The translations under genes and the position numbers were made by a program. From NCBI GenBank assembly GCA_021730285.1, contig CP082962.1, positions 2,232,001 through 2,296,000 on the forward strand: 64,000 nucleotides of DNA, written 5' to 3'. This stretch comes from Desulfovibrio sp. JY. Lineage in GTDB: Bacteria; Desulfobacterota; Desulfovibrionia; Desulfovibrionales; Desulfovibrionaceae. Shown piece after piece: positions 38,991-48,470 of the stretch. Numbering within the stretch: position 1 is the stretch's first letter; every line of letters starts with the position of its first letter. The notes beneath the pieces were generated by a model. That model searched no databases. It was not told the DNA's origin and saw nothing but the letters and a program-made list of their open reading frames with translations.

Positions 38991-41216
38991 TCAGCGCGGG
39001 CCGGGCGAGGGTACGGCCTGAGCGGCCGTATCCGGGGATAAGGCCGCGCCGACGAGGCCCAGGCGCTTGGTCGCGCCCGGAGTCGGCGGAAGGGTCTGCA
39101 AAGTGAGGCGGGATTCCCCCGGCGGCAGGCGCAGGGTCAGCGTGACGGGCGTGGAAAGGCGCGTGGCGTCGATTTCCTGCGTCAATCCCGGCCCCGTGAG
39201 CCGCACGCGCACGGGCGTCATGGCCACGAGGTTGCACGTGAGGCGCGCCACGACCGGTTTCCCGCGGCTGTTGGTCAGCCGCAACACCCCGCTGTCGCCC
39301 ACCCAGACGATGGGGCCGCTGATGGAGTGCTCCGGCGGCGAGCAGCCCTCGCCGAAGCGCAGGGTGAGGTCCGAGGGCGCGGCCACGGCCAGCCGCCAGG
39401 ACGGCACGACAGCCACCGAAGCCACGGGAATGGCCCGACCCGTGATCGTCGTTTCCGAGAGTTTCCGGCGCCCCATGGCCATGGCCGGGGTCAGCCGCCA
39501 GGCGCCGGCGTCCTCGTAGAGGATGTCGGGATAGCGGTTGGTGGCGTCGCTTACGACGTGGACGGCGTCGGCCAGCAGCCCGGGCTGGTCCGGGTGCGGG
39601 GCGTAGGGATCGGGACCCGGCGGGCCAAGGCGCGTCACCCGGGCCAGGAGAATGGACGTCACCGCATCCGTCGGCGCGGACAACCGGCGCAGGGCATAGA
39701 CGGGCAGGTCCGGGGGGCTGGCCGGATCGACGGTTTCGAGGACATGCACCCGCTTGCCCGCGTGGTGGGAAAACCAGGCCTCCCAGTAGCCGGGATGGGT
39801 GATCTCCACGTTGACCGTAGTGAAAAGGTCCGGGGCGATGAGGGTCGCGCCGTCCGGCAGGGCGCCGAAATCCGGGCTCTTGGCCGCGAGCTGGGCCATG
39901 CGCCAGCGCGAGGCGGCGGCGATCTTGCTTTCGAGCACCGAAGCGTTGACCGAGGCGTTTACCAGCGCCATGGCGGCGGCCAAAACGGCCAGACCGGCGG
40001 CAAGCCCCTGGCGGGCCCGGCCGGAAAGCCGGCCGCACAGCCACAGGGCGGCCAGGGCCAGGGCGATGGCCCAGGCATAGGCGGAAAAGGTCGAGGTGAC
40101 GTACCAGGTGATGCCGTGGGTGGTCGGCTCCTGGTACTTGGGCGACAGGCTGATAAGGAAATTGGGGCAGTAGGCGGCGTAGAGCACAAGGCACGCCGGG
40201 AGGAGCCGCGCGCGCGGACGGTCCGGGCCGCGCGTGAGCAGATGGTAGGCGAGTCCGCCGGTGACGACCGAGAGGCCCAGCCAGGCCGGGGCCAGGCGCG
40301 GCCAGTTGCCCGCGAGCTGGCGCAGGTAGCCGGCGAAGTCGAGGACCAGGGCGGACGTGATGACCGGAAAGCGGTTGACGTAGTCGACGTCGAGGTGAAA
40401 CGCGCCAAGGGGCAGGGCGCTTTGACTGTAGGCCAACACCGTTTCCAGGATGCGCAGCGGGCTTGAGAGGTCCAGGGCGTTGCCGTCGTACTGGGAGGGG
40501 TGCAGGGCGCGGTAGGTGAGGTAGACGACGAGATAGACCGCCAGGTCGATGTTGGCCCGGACCATGGTCCGCAGCCGCTCCCGTTTGGGCCGGCCGTACC
40601 GTTCCCCGGCCAGCCAGATGACGGCGCATAAAAGCGGCGCGTAGCACAAAAACGCCTCGAAATGGCAGTAGGCGGCAAAGGCCAGCAGGTTGGCCAGGAC
40701 AAGGAGCCGTGTGCGGCCCATGCGCCCGTGCCGCCACAGGCAGTAGGCCGCCCAGGTGATGCACAGCAGCCCCGAATCGAAGACCAGCGGATAGGACGAG
40801 ACGATGTTGTGGTGCCAGTTGTCCTGGTAAAAGGCCGTGGCGAAGAGCATGGCCAGCAGCCCGAGCGCCGGCAGCCCGGCCACGGTCGCCGCGAGAAAGG
40901 CGCACGAGGCCATGGCCGCGGCGAAGACCGTCAGCGATATCGCCTTGCGCGCCGGTTCGCTGTCCAGATGGTAGGGCAGGGAGGTGAGCCCCACGTGCAG
41001 ATAGTGGTGGAAGCGGCCGCTCCCGGCGGCCAGCTCGCCCGCAAAGGCGATCAGGCTGCCGGTGATGACGTGCTGCTCGTAGACGAGGTCGTCGCTGGTG
41101 GTGGCCCCGGTGCGCACCTGCCCGGCAAAGGCCAGCAAGAACACCGCCGCCAGACAGGACAGAAGAAGGGCGCGGACGGCGGGCGACGTGGCCTTGGGCA
41201 TGGGCGCGGGGGGCAC
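38991..41216 (-). CDS. Large polytopic membrane protein with C-terminal periplasmic domain
   Basis: 741 residues, ATG at 41216. About ten membrane segments in the first 430 residues (for example ALLLSCLAAVFLLAFAGQV, ALGLLAMLFATAFYQDNWHH, GLAAGLAVLAAAMALVNAS), with the loop after the first segment carrying TTSDDLVYEQHV, which resembles the acidic first loop of GT-C glycosyltransferases. The last 300 residues are beta-rich and probably periplasmic. It may transfer sugars to envelope or pilin substrates, fitting its place beside the Flp genes, but this is inference. Its 3' end also exists as a remnant at 38400-38520. Confidence 0.7.
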   Translation of the reverse strand: MPPAPMPKATSPAVRALLLSCLAAVFLLAFAGQVRTGATTSDDLVYEQHVITGSLIAFAGELAAGSGRFHHYLHVGLTSLPYHLDSEPARKAISLTVFAAAMASCAFLAATVAGLPALGLLAMLFATAFYQDNWHHNIVSSYPLVFDSGLLCITWAAYCLWRHGRMGRTRLLVLANLLAFAAYCHFEAFLCYAPLLCAVIWLAGERYGRPKRERLRTMVRANIDLAVYLVVYLTYRALHPSQYDGNALDLSSPLRILETVLAYSQSALPLGAFHLDVDYVNRFPVITSALVLDFAGYLRQLAGNWPRLAPAWLGLSVVTGGLAYHLLTRGPDRPRARLLPACLVLYAAYCPNFLISLSPKYQEPTTHGITWYVTSTFSAYAWAIALALAALWLCGRLSGRARQGLAAGLAVLAAAMALVNASVNASVLESKIAAASRWRMAQLAAKSPDFGALPDGATLIAPDLFTTVNVEITHPGYWEAWFSHHAGKRVHVLETVDPASPPDLPVYALRRLSAPTDAVTSILLARVTRLGPPGPDPYAPHPDQPGLLADAVHVVSDATNRYPDILYEDAGAWRLTPAMAMGRRKLSETTITGRAIPVASVAVVPSWRLAVAAPSDLTLRFGEGCSPPEHSISGPIVWVGDSGVLRLTNSRGKPVVARLTCNLVAMTPVRVRLTGPGLTQEIDATRLSTPVTLTLRLPPGESRLTLQTLPPTPGATKRLGLVGAALSPDTAAQAVPSPGPR

Positions 41217-41220
41217 CGGC

Positions 41221-42558
41221 TCAGACCTTGAGCAGGTAGTAGCGCACGTAGATGTAGATCATGGACAAAAAGATGGTGGCCAGGGTCACGGGCGCGCCGT
41301 ACTTGAGGAATCGGACAAACGAGATCTTGTGCCCGGCCTTTTCCGAAAGCCCGACCACGATGACGTTGGCCGAAGCCCCGATGGCCGTGCCGTTGCCGCC
41401 CAGGCAGGCGCCAAGGGCCAGGGACCACCACACCGGCAGCATGGTGGGATGGGTGTAGAGCGCCTGTCCGGAAAGACCCGTGGCCGGGCCGAGGACCTTG
41501 TCCGCCAGTTCGGCCAGAAGCGGGTTCATGGTGGCCACGAACGGGATGTTGTCCACGATGGCCGAGGCGATGCCGGAAAACCAGACCATGACCATGGACA
41601 GGGTGAGCATGGAGTCCTTGGTCGGGTGGGTCAGCGCGATGACCTTCTGGGAGAAAAGCTCGATGAGCCCGGCTTTGACCGTGCCGCCGATGATGATGAA
41701 AAGGCCCATGAAGAAGAAGATGGTGGGCCATTCCACTTCCTCGAGCACCTTTTGCGGGTCCTGCCCGGAAATCAGCAGCAACGTCGCGGCTCCGAGCAGG
41801 GCCACGGTGGCCGGTTCGTAGTGGAGAATGCCGTGGAGCATGAAGCCGCAGATGGTGAGCGCCAGGACGAAGCCGCTTTTTTTGAGCAGCGCCGGGTCCT
41901 TGATGAGCGCCCTTTCGTTCATGGCCAGGATGCGGGCCTTTTGGGCCGCGCCCACGTGCAGCCGTTTGCCGAAGATGACTTTCCAGGAGAGCATCCAGGC
42001 GATCATGATGATGACGATGGCCGGGGCGAGGTGACCCAGGAAGTCCATGAAGTCGAGCCCGGCCTTGGAGGCGATCATGATGTTGGGCGGGTCGCCGATC
42101 AGCGTCGCCGTGCCGCCGATGTTGGAGGCCAGGGCTTCGGTGATGAGGTAGGGCACGGGGTCGATTTCCAGCTCCCGGGCGACGAGCAGCGTGACCGGGG
42201 CCAGAAGCAGCACCGTGGTCACGTTGTCGAGAAAGGCCGAGGAGATGGCCGTGACCACGGCGAAGATGGCCATGATGGCGAAGGGTTCGCCCCGGCCGAT
42301 CTTGGCCGCCTTGACGGCCACGTACTGGAACACGCCCGTCTTGGTCATGATGTTGACGATGATCATCATGGAAATCAGCAGGAAGATCACGTTCCAGTCC
42401 ACGCCGAGGTCGGCGTCGTGGAAGGCGTCGTGCTGGGTGAGGACCTTGAAGGCCAGGGTCAGGGCCGCTCCGAAGAGGGCCACCTTGGTCTTGTGGATCT
42501 TGTCCGAAACGATGACGGCGTAAGCCAGAACGAAAATGGCGGTAGCAGTCCAGAACAT
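41221..42558 (-). CDS. ArsB/NhaD-type ion permease
   Basis: 445 residues, ATG at 42558, 11-12 membrane segments. Family motifs: LISMMIIVNIMTKTGVFQY, AISSAFLDNVTTVLLLAPVT, GGTATLIGDPPNIMIAS, and in the second half ASAIVDNIPFVATMNPLL and GNGTAIGASANVIVVGLSEK. These are the substrate and ion sites of the SLC13/ArsB/NhaD superfamily (Na+/H+ or anion exchange). The closest role by motif is NhaD/ArsB-like; substrate not fixed. The CBS gene ends 6 bp from its start and may regulate it. Confidence 0.88.
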   Translation of the reverse strand: MFWTATAIFVLAYAVIVSDKIHKTKVALFGAALTLAFKVLTQHDAFHDADLGVDWNVIFLLISMMIIVNIMTKTGVFQYVAVKAAKIGRGEPFAIMAIFAVVTAISSAFLDNVTTVLLLAPVTLLVARELEIDPVPYLITEALASNIGGTATLIGDPPNIMIASKAGLDFMDFLGHLAPAIVIIMIAWMLSWKVIFGKRLHVGAAQKARILAMNERALIKDPALLKKSGFVLALTICGFMLHGILHYEPATVALLGAATLLLISGQDPQKVLEEVEWPTIFFFMGLFIIIGGTVKAGLIELFSQKVIALTHPTKDSMLTLSMVMVWFSGIASAIVDNIPFVATMNPLLAELADKVLGPATGLSGQALYTHPTMLPVWWSLALGACLGGNGTAIGASANVIVVGLSEKAGHKISFVRFLKYGAPVTLATIFLSMIYIYVRYYLLKV

Positions 42559-42563
42559 GGCGT

Positions 42564-43025
42564 CTAAGCCTCGTCTTCAAGGCCGCAACGCTCGGCCAGG
42601 TATTTGAGAATGGCCCGGCGGGAAACTTCGCCCACCAGTCTGCCCTTGTCGTCGACAACCGGCAGCACGTTGACCCCGCGCTCGGCGATGAGCGCCTCGG
42701 CCTCGAGAAACAGGGCGTCGGGCTTAACGGCCGCGAAATCCGAGGTCATGATCTCGGCGGCCAGCTGGCCCTTGCAGGCGGAAAAGGCCTGGCGCAAGAC
42801 GGATTCGTCGTCGGGCAGGGCCTTGACCAGATTGGAGTCCAGATAAAACGGAAACATGACCCGCAGGATGTCGTAGCTGCTGATGACGCCAAGGAGCTTG
42901 CCGTCCTTGTCCACGACATAGACCAGGCGCGATTCCATCTGCCTATAGGCGGCGAGCAGGGCGGCGAAATCCACATCCGGGCCGATGACGGCCAGGGATT
43001 TGTGCATCATGTTGCGTATGCGCAT
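42564..43025 (-). CDS. Two-CBS-domain protein
   Basis: 153 residues from MRIRNMMHKSLAVIGPD. Two CBS domains: the first includes SRLVYVVDKDGKLLGVISSY, the second VNVLPVVDDKGRLVGEVSRR. CBS pairs bind adenosine nucleotides. It is 5 bp upstream of the permease gene in the same direction, so it probably senses energy state and controls that transporter. Confidence 0.88.
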   Translation of the reverse strand: MRIRNMMHKSLAVIGPDVDFAALLAAYRQMESRLVYVVDKDGKLLGVISSYDILRVMFPFYLDSNLVKALPDDESVLRQAFSACKGQLAAEIMTSDFAAVKPDALFLEAEALIAERGVNVLPVVDDKGRLVGEVSRRAILKYLAERCGLEDEA

Positions 43026-43098
43026 GGGGGCTCCTTGCCTGCGTATGCGGGGCTTCTGGATTTCGGGATTTGGCAATGCGCCCTTTTATCAAATTTTG

Positions 43099-44100
43099 TC
43101 AAGATTGGCGGGGGGCCCCGTCGGCAAGCACCTCCGGATTGAGGCAGGTGGGCGGGGTCTGGCCGGCGAGCATGGCCAGCAGGTTTCGCGCCGCAAGCGC
43201 GGCCATGCCGTCGCGGGCCTCCCTGGTCGCCGAGCCGATGTGCGGGGTGACGACCACGTTCGGCAGCGCGGCCATGCCCATGGCCATTTTCGGCTCGAAC
43301 TCGTAGACGTCGAGGCCGGCCCCGGCCAGCCGTTTTTCCCGCAGGGCAGTAACCAGGGCCGTCTCGTCGATGATGGGGCCGCGTCCGGTGTTGACCAGGA
43401 TGGCCGTGGGCTTGAGCCTGGCCAGGGCGGCGGCGTTGAAGGCGTGGCGCGTCTCCGGCGTCAGCGGCGCATGGATGCTGATGATGTCGGCCGTGGCCAG
43501 GAATTCCTCGAAGGGAAGCCTTTTCGCTCCACATTCGCGTTCCAGGGTTTCGTTGGGACGCCTGCCGCCGCAGGTGACCACGGGCATGGCGAAACCGCGC
43601 CCCATCAGGGCCATGGCCGTGCCGATGCGGCCCGGACCGAAAATGCCGAGCGTCTTGCCGCTGACCTCCTGGCCGATGAACTGGAGCGGCCCCCAGCCCG
43701 GCCAATTCCCCGAGCGCATGACCGCATCCGAGACCACGATCTGGCGGGCCACGGCGAAAACCAGCGCCCAGGCCAGCTCGGCCGTGGCCGTGGTCAGCAC
43801 GTCCGGGGTGTTGGATACCGGGACACCCCGGCGGGTGGCCTCGGGCACGTCGATATTGTCGAAGCCCACGGCGTAGTTGGCGTAACCGCGAAGCAGCGGC
43901 GCGGCGTCGAAAAAATCGCCGTCGATGCGGTCCGTCAAGAGCCCGATCACGCCGTCGGCCGAGGCGGCATGCTGGAGCAGCTCTGCCCGGTCGAGGGGCC
44001 GGTCCTCGGGATTGACCCAAACGTCGCAGGTCTCACGCAATAACGATAACCCGGCTTCAGGGATCCGCCGGGTCACGATGACGCTCGGTCGCTTGGCCAT
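43099..44100 (-). CDS. D-2-hydroxyacid dehydrogenase (glyoxylate/hydroxypyruvate reductase type)
   Basis: 333 residues from MAKRPSVIVTRRIPEAG. NAD(P)-binding GKTLGIFGPGRIGTAMAL with the GxGxxG-like core, catalytic Arg in ILVNTGRGPIIDETAL, Glu in GAGLDVYEFEP, and His in VVTPHIGSATREAR. It reduces glyoxylate, hydroxypyruvate or similar 2-oxoacids. The phosphoglycerate dehydrogenase C-terminal domain is absent. Downstream of repeat copy 1. Confidence 0.9.
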   Translation of the reverse strand: MAKRPSVIVTRRIPEAGLSLLRETCDVWVNPEDRPLDRAELLQHAASADGVIGLLTDRIDGDFFDAAPLLRGYANYAVGFDNIDVPEATRRGVPVSNTPDVLTTATAELAWALVFAVARQIVVSDAVMRSGNWPGWGPLQFIGQEVSGKTLGIFGPGRIGTAMALMGRGFAMPVVTCGGRRPNETLERECGAKRLPFEEFLATADIISIHAPLTPETRHAFNAAALARLKPTAILVNTGRGPIIDETALVTALREKRLAGAGLDVYEFEPKMAMGMAALPNVVVTPHIGSATREARDGMAALAARNLLAMLAGQTPPTCLNPEVLADGAPRQS

Positions 44101-44136
44101 GGCAGGGCCTCCTTGGGAGAGGGGAGGAGGAGGAAT

Positions 44137-44296
44137 GCGAGAGGGGAAACCCTTTTGCAAAGGGTTCTCCCCTCTCGCGCTCTCCCCTTCCTAAAGTTTT
44201 TACCGTTACGGATGCCGCTCGACTAACATGCCGTTACTTTTAAAAGTCTTTGGAAGGGGGTCTGGGGGGAACTTTTCTTCAGAAAAGTTCCCCCCA
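44137..44296. repeat. Dispersed 160-bp repeat, copy 1
   Basis: Two strong stem-loops about 85 bp apart: GCGAGAGGGGAAACCC with its complement (44137-44178) and GGGGGGAACTTTTC with its complement (about 44264-44296). The same element, same order and orientation, is at 48311-48466. Between the stems the motifs CTTCCTAAAGTTTTTACC and AAAGTCTTTGGAAGGGGG are also conserved. Here it overlaps the 3' end of the membrane protein gene, whose last residues (SWGELF) are coded by the repeat. Confidence 0.8.
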
Positions 44297-46051
44297 GCTC
44301 TTTATACAAATCACACGCCTGTATAACGCCGCGCCGGCGGCGGTGTCGAGCCAGCGCTTGTCCGGGCTGGGTGGCGTTTCGGCGATCATGACGCCTCTGG
44401 CCGGGGTGAACGGCGGCAGGGGAACCACGGCCGAGGCCCGCACCCGGCTGGTCGCGGTTTGGGGGCCGTCGATGAGGGCGAGGGTGAAAAAGCCGTAGGG
44501 CTTCATGGCGGCGTCGGGGTTGTCGATGCGCAGGAAGGCCAGGTCGGCGGGCTGGGACAGGGCGCAATTGAGGTAATAGGCGTTGCCGCGGCGGGTGATG
44601 CTCGTGGCCACGTCCCCGACACGGGTGACCAGGGAGAAAAAGACGATGACGGCCAGGGCCAGGGCCTGGGCGGCGGCGCCGGTGCGAACTAGGCGCGACC
44701 GGGCGCCCAGGACCTGCCCCGCCGCGAAAAGTCCGAGCACGGCCGCGACGCCGAGGCCACGGCCCAGGGAGGCGTAGAGCGTCGCCCCTTCGTGGTCCAG
44801 GAAATCGTAGGGCAGCAGGTAGCCGAACTGGAAGCAGGGCAGCATCGTAAAAAGCCTGTCAAAGGGCACGGAATAGTTGCGGCTGTCGAGGAAGGCGTTG
44901 GGGTATTTGAAAAGGACGCAGGTCAGGCACAGGGACAGCAGGAAAAGCGGCAGGGCCAGCCATTTGTTGATCCGGCCGGGCTCGTCGAGCCAGCGGGCCA
45001 GGCCAAAGGCGACAAAGGGCATGGCCGCGGTCCAGTTGCGCGCGGCGTAGGCCTCGCTGCCGTTGGCCCAGAGCATGGTGCAGAAATAGGCCGTGAAAAG
45101 AACGAGGATGGTGCCTTCGGGCTGGTCCTTGTCCTTCCAGATGAAACAGGTGAGGCCGATCAGCCCCAGCAGCAAATGGGGGGCGTTGGGAATCAACCCG
45201 TGGCGCATGTCGAAGAGGTTGGTCAGCACCCGGTCGGGCACGGCCAGAAAGGTGACGGGAAAGGCGGGGTTGCCGCCGCCCACGGCCAGGCCGAAAAGCG
45301 CCTGGTTGTAGAGGAGAAAGAGGGCGAAGAGTCCCCCGGCAATGCCGAACATGGCCAGCTGCCTTGGCCGGGATAACTTTTGGCGAAGGCCGGCGTAGAC
45401 GATCAGAAAGGCTGTGGCCGCCTCCAGGGACAGTTTGACGTGGACAAAGGGCAGAAGGCACAGGCCGAGCGCGGCCCAGAGTGCATTGGCCGGGTTCTTG
45501 TGGCGTCCGGACAGGAAGAACAGGAGCACCAGGCAGTTGCAGGTGAAAAGCAGGATCTCGGCGAAAAAAAGCCGCAGGTAGAAAATGAGCGGGCAGGCAA
45601 AAGCCACCCCGGCCACGGCGGCAAGGCTCGGGCCATGGGGGAAACGCCGTCGCAGGGCCTGGTAGAGGATGACGAGTCCGAGCGCCCCCACGGCAAAGGA
45701 AAACCAGCGCGCGCCGTCAAGCCCGGCCAGGGTCAGGGCCGGGGACCCCAGGATGGGGTAGATCACGGAATGGATGAGCTTTCCGGCGTGGCCGGCGGGG
45801 CTGGTCGCAAGCGGGGTGCGAAGGCCCGCGTCGTCCACCATCTCGCGCCACAGGGCGTCGCTGGGGTGGAAGCCCTGGCCGTGGAAAATGCCGAGGCCAT
45901 AGGCCGCGTAGCGCACTTCGTCGCCGGTGAAGGCCAGCTTGCCGAGAATGAGCGCGTGCACGGCCCAAAGCGCCAGGAGCAGGGCGGCCAGGGAAACGGC
46001 GGCGTCGCCCTTCCCATGGACGCGAGTGTTGGCGGGAGCGGGGCTTTGCAT
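44279..46051 (-). CDS. Polytopic membrane protein, GT-C glycosyltransferase-like
   Basis: 590 residues from MQSPAPANTRVHGKGDA (ATG at 46051); the open frame to 46171 is possible but without a better ribosome site. About 12 membrane segments. The first loop has KLAFTGDEVRYAAYGLGIFH, with the Asp-Glu typical of GT-C (family 39-like) transferases that use lipid-linked sugars. The C-terminal 100 residues are soluble (AFLRIDNPDAAMKPYGFF). Probably envelope glycosylation, substrate unknown. Not clearly homologous to the membrane protein at 38991-41216 beyond topology. Confidence 0.7.
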   Translation of the reverse strand: MQSPAPANTRVHGKGDAAVSLAALLLALWAVHALILGKLAFTGDEVRYAAYGLGIFHGQGFHPSDALWREMVDDAGLRTPLATSPAGHAGKLIHSVIYPILGSPALTLAGLDGARWFSFAVGALGLVILYQALRRRFPHGPSLAAVAGVAFACPLIFYLRLFFAEILLFTCNCLVLLFFLSGRHKNPANALWAALGLCLLPFVHVKLSLEAATAFLIVYAGLRQKLSRPRQLAMFGIAGGLFALFLLYNQALFGLAVGGGNPAFPVTFLAVPDRVLTNLFDMRHGLIPNAPHLLLGLIGLTCFIWKDKDQPEGTILVLFTAYFCTMLWANGSEAYAARNWTAAMPFVAFGLARWLDEPGRINKWLALPLFLLSLCLTCVLFKYPNAFLDSRNYSVPFDRLFTMLPCFQFGYLLPYDFLDHEGATLYASLGRGLGVAAVLGLFAAGQVLGARSRLVRTGAAAQALALAVIVFFSLVTRVGDVATSITRRGNAYYLNCALSQPADLAFLRIDNPDAAMKPYGFFTLALIDGPQTATSRVRASAVVPLPPFTPARGVMIAETPPSPDKRWLDTAAGAALYRRVICIKSWGELF

Positions 46052-46339
46052 CCGTAATAATGAGGTTTTTTTGGCACCGGCGGCGTTGGAGGGTGAGGCG
46101 ACAGTCCGGGCCACCTTGCGCCCCGGCCGTGCTGTCGGCGCAAGGTGGCCCAGACGGCGCGTCCTTGTCAACGATGGACAAAAACCGGCTCGGACAGCCG
46201 GATTCCAGGCGGTAAGCGTCGGTGAAGTGTCTTTCTGTCGAAGATTTCACTTTACAAACGCGCCGGAAGAATTATCTCTAGAATCAACGGCAACCTCATA
46301 AGAGGTGAAACCCGAGCAGGAGGCTACGCCGTCACGAAC

Positions 46340-46998
46340 CCCGTCTCCCATAACAGGCGAAGCGAGTCGCCCACCCCCAAGGCCCAACCGGCTTATGTCG
46401 GAGCCTTGAAGGCGAAAGGACTTACCCGATCGCCACGCAAAAGCGCCAACGGTACGGCCGACAGGCCGAGAAAGACCGCCGCAGAAGTTGGGAGCCTGAG
46501 GACCTGGAAGCGGGAAACGTACCAGACGGAATACCGGAGGGCAATGCCGATGGGCTTAGACGTCCCATACTCGGCGAAGCGAGTCGCCCCGAAGTGACGG
46601 CCGTAAGCAGGCCGGAGTGGTGGCCGAACTTATCCGGTCACCGGGGAGGAGCCAGAGGCCGAAGCGCCCCGGGCCTCTCCAAAGGACACAGGATCCGGAA
46701 TCAGGCAACAGCCGAACGCAAGATAAACTGGAGGGCAATGCCGACGGGCTTGAAAAACCCATATTCGGCGAAGCGAGTCGCCCCGAAGTGACGGCCGTAA
46801 AGGTCGGATAGGCGGTCGGACTTATCCGGTCGCCGGGAGGAGCCAGAGGCCGAAGCGCCCGGGCCCCTTCCACGAAACCAAGGATCCGGAATCTGGCAAC
46901 AGAAGAGCTTAAGACAAGCCGGAGGGCAATGCCGATGGGCTTATAAGCCCCAAAATCGGCGAAGCGAGTCGCCCACAAGAGACGGTCAGGTAACGGCC
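46340..46998 (+). repeat. Tandem structured modules inside the candidate RNA
   Basis: Module core: GGAGGGCAATGCCGAYGGG, a variable stem, then TCGGCGAAGCGAGTCGCC. Full copies lie at about 46537-46605, 46733-46801 and 46921-46990, so the period is about 196 and 189 bp; a partial copy with GGCGAAGCGAGTCGCC is at 46357-46372. Between cores a second conserved block has CTTATCCGGTC, GGAGCCAGAGGCCGAAGCGCC and GGATCCGGAATC (46621-46710, 46814-46902). Inside the core, GCCGA pairs with TCGGC and the inner stem varies in sequence but stays paired, which points to RNA structure. Confidence 0.75.
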
Positions 46999-47347
46999 GT
47001 CCCGGTGAGAGGGCATCCTGGGAAGCGTTGATTGGAAAAATGGCCTGAAAAAATTGGAAAAGGCCAGGACGAAACGCGACAACCAGGCAGTGGCTCCCGG
47101 TAAAAGCGATAGCCAATGCGCGCCCGGCGCGCCAAAACGATAAAGACGCAAGATGTTCCCTACCCGGCGAGAAGGCTCGCCGCGCGCACGCGGAACCGGA
47201 GGTTCTCTCCGGAACCCGCCCGAGGCAGGAACTGCCCTGCCGTCGGCGCACGGGAAGCGGCCCGGCCGCAACAGCCGGAAAATGCCACGACCCGACAACG
47301 AAAGGGTAACGGAAACAGGTTACGGCGTAACGCAACAGTATCGAACC

Positions 47348-47389
47348 GACCCCGCCTGGTCCGGCAGCGGACCGGACGGGGTCTTTTTC
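47348..47389 (+). terminator. Intrinsic terminator at the end of the candidate RNA
   Basis: GACCCCG..TGGTCCG-GCAG-CGGACC..CGGGGTC followed by TTTTT. Strong stem, placed 36 bp before the htpX start, so it either ends the RNA or attenuates htpX. Confidence 0.85.
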
Positions 47390-47424
47390 TATAGCCCCAT
47401 ACGGATACGGAGGTTTTCCGCATC

Positions 47425-48279
47425 ATGAGTAGCCAGATAAAGACCGCCCTGCTCCTCGGACTTCTCACCGCGCTCATCCTCATCGTGGGACAGGCCATGG
47501 GCGGCCGGCAGGGCCTTGTCATCGCCTTCTTTTTCGCCGTGGTCATGAACCTCGGCAGCTACTGGTTTTCGGACAAGATCGTGCTGTCCATGTACGGCGC
47601 GCGGGAGCTGTCCCCGTCCGACGCCCCGGGCGTGCACGCCATGGTCGAGGAACTGGCCCAAAACGCCGGCATCCCCAAGCCCCGGGTCATGATCGTGGCC
47701 CAGGACTCCCCCAACGCCTTTGCCACGGGCCGCAATCCTGAACACGGCGTGGTCTGCGTGACGGCGGGCATCCTGCGCCTGCTTTCTCCGGAGGAGCTGC
47801 GCGGCGTGCTGGCGCATGAGCTTTCCCACATCAGGAACCGCGACATCCTGGTCCAGTCCATTGCCGCAGTCCTGGGCGGGGCCGTGATGATGATGGCCAA
47901 CATGCTCCAGTGGGGCGCGATTTTCGGCATGGGCCGCAATAGCGACGACGAAGGCGGTGGCGGCGGCGTCCTCAGCGCTCTGGCCATGGCCCTGCTCGCG
48001 CCCATCGCGGCCACGCTCATCCAGATGGCCATTTCCCGGTCCCGGGAATACCTGGCCGACGCCACGGGGGCGAAAATTTCCGGCACGCCGCTGGCCCTGG
48101 CCGGAGCCCTCGGCAAGCTCGAGAACTACGCCCGGCAGATCCCCATGCAGGCCAGCCCGGCCACGGAAAACATGTTCATCGTCAATCCGTTCGCCGGCAT
48201 CTCCATGGCCTCGCTTTTCTCCACCCACCCGCCCACCGAAGAACGCATCCGCCGCCTGCGCGACATGGCCGGACGTTAG
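47425..48279 (+). CDS. htpX: HtpX membrane metalloprotease
   Basis: 284 residues, ATG at 47425 with GGAGG upstream. Two N-terminal membrane segments ([38 protein letters not shown]), the zinc motif HELSH in [14 protein letters not shown] with the third ligand in [11 protein letters not shown], and two further segments. HtpX cuts misfolded inner-membrane proteins alongside FtsH. The long transcribed region before it may tie its expression to stress. Confidence 0.95.
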   Translation: MSSQIKTALLLGLLTALILIVGQAMGGRQGLVIAFFFAVVMNLGSYWFSDKIVLSMYGARELSPSDAPGVHAMVEELAQNAGIPKPRVMIVAQDSPNAFATGRNPEHGVVCVTAGILRLLSPEELRGVLAHELSHIRNRDILVQSIAAVLGGAVMMMANMLQWGAIFGMGRNSDDEGGGGGVLSALAMALLAPIAATLIQMAISRSREYLADATGAKISGTPLALAGALGKLENYARQIPMQASPATENMFIVNPFAGISMASLFSTHPPTEERIRRLRDMAGR

Positions 48280-48310
48280 GAGGGGGGGGAGGAGAAGAGT
48301 GGAAGACAGT

Positions 48311-48466
48311 GCGAGAGGGGAAACCCTTTAAAAAGGGTTCTCCCCTCTCGCGCTCTCCCCTTCCTAAAGTTTTTACCTGGTAACGGGTATGTCACGGCCC
48401 CCCTTTTGAAAGTCTTTGGAAAGGGGGTTTGGGGGGAAACTTTTCTACAGAAAAGTTTCCCCCCAA
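48311..48466. repeat. Dispersed 160-bp repeat, copy 2
   Basis: Same two stem-loops and connecting motifs as the copy at 44137-44296 (GCGAGAGGGGAAACCC and GGGGGGAAACTTTTC with their complements). It lies between the convergent htpX and NYN genes, where it can serve as a bidirectional terminator. Confidence 0.8.
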
Positions 48467-48470
48467 CTTC

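Larger units (their letters stand above)
46270..47390 (+). ncRNA. Candidate large structured non-coding RNA upstream of htpX
   Basis: 1.1 kb without a credible gene although GC-rich. It holds many hairpins and a tandem module repeated three times plus one partial copy (see the repeat entry), then a series of further stem-loops (for example CCGGCGCGCC region, GGAACCGGAGGTTCTCTCCGG at about 47192, CAGGTTACGGCGTAACG), and ends in a textbook intrinsic terminator at 47348-47389. The order repeats, hairpins, terminator indicates one plus-strand transcript. It could be a free RNA or a long leader with an attenuator for htpX, which starts 36 bp after the terminator. No known large RNA class was recognised. 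Confidence 0.6.

Noticed and set aside
46340-46998. CRISPR array
   Set aside because: Repeats are about 190 bp apart, imperfect and lack uniform short spacers; no cas genes nearby.
46556-47335. Minus-strand 259-residue frame within the repeat-rich region
   Set aside because: Its sequence repeats with the RNA modules (for example FADFGAYKPIGIAL variants) and looks like translation of structured repeats rather than a protein.
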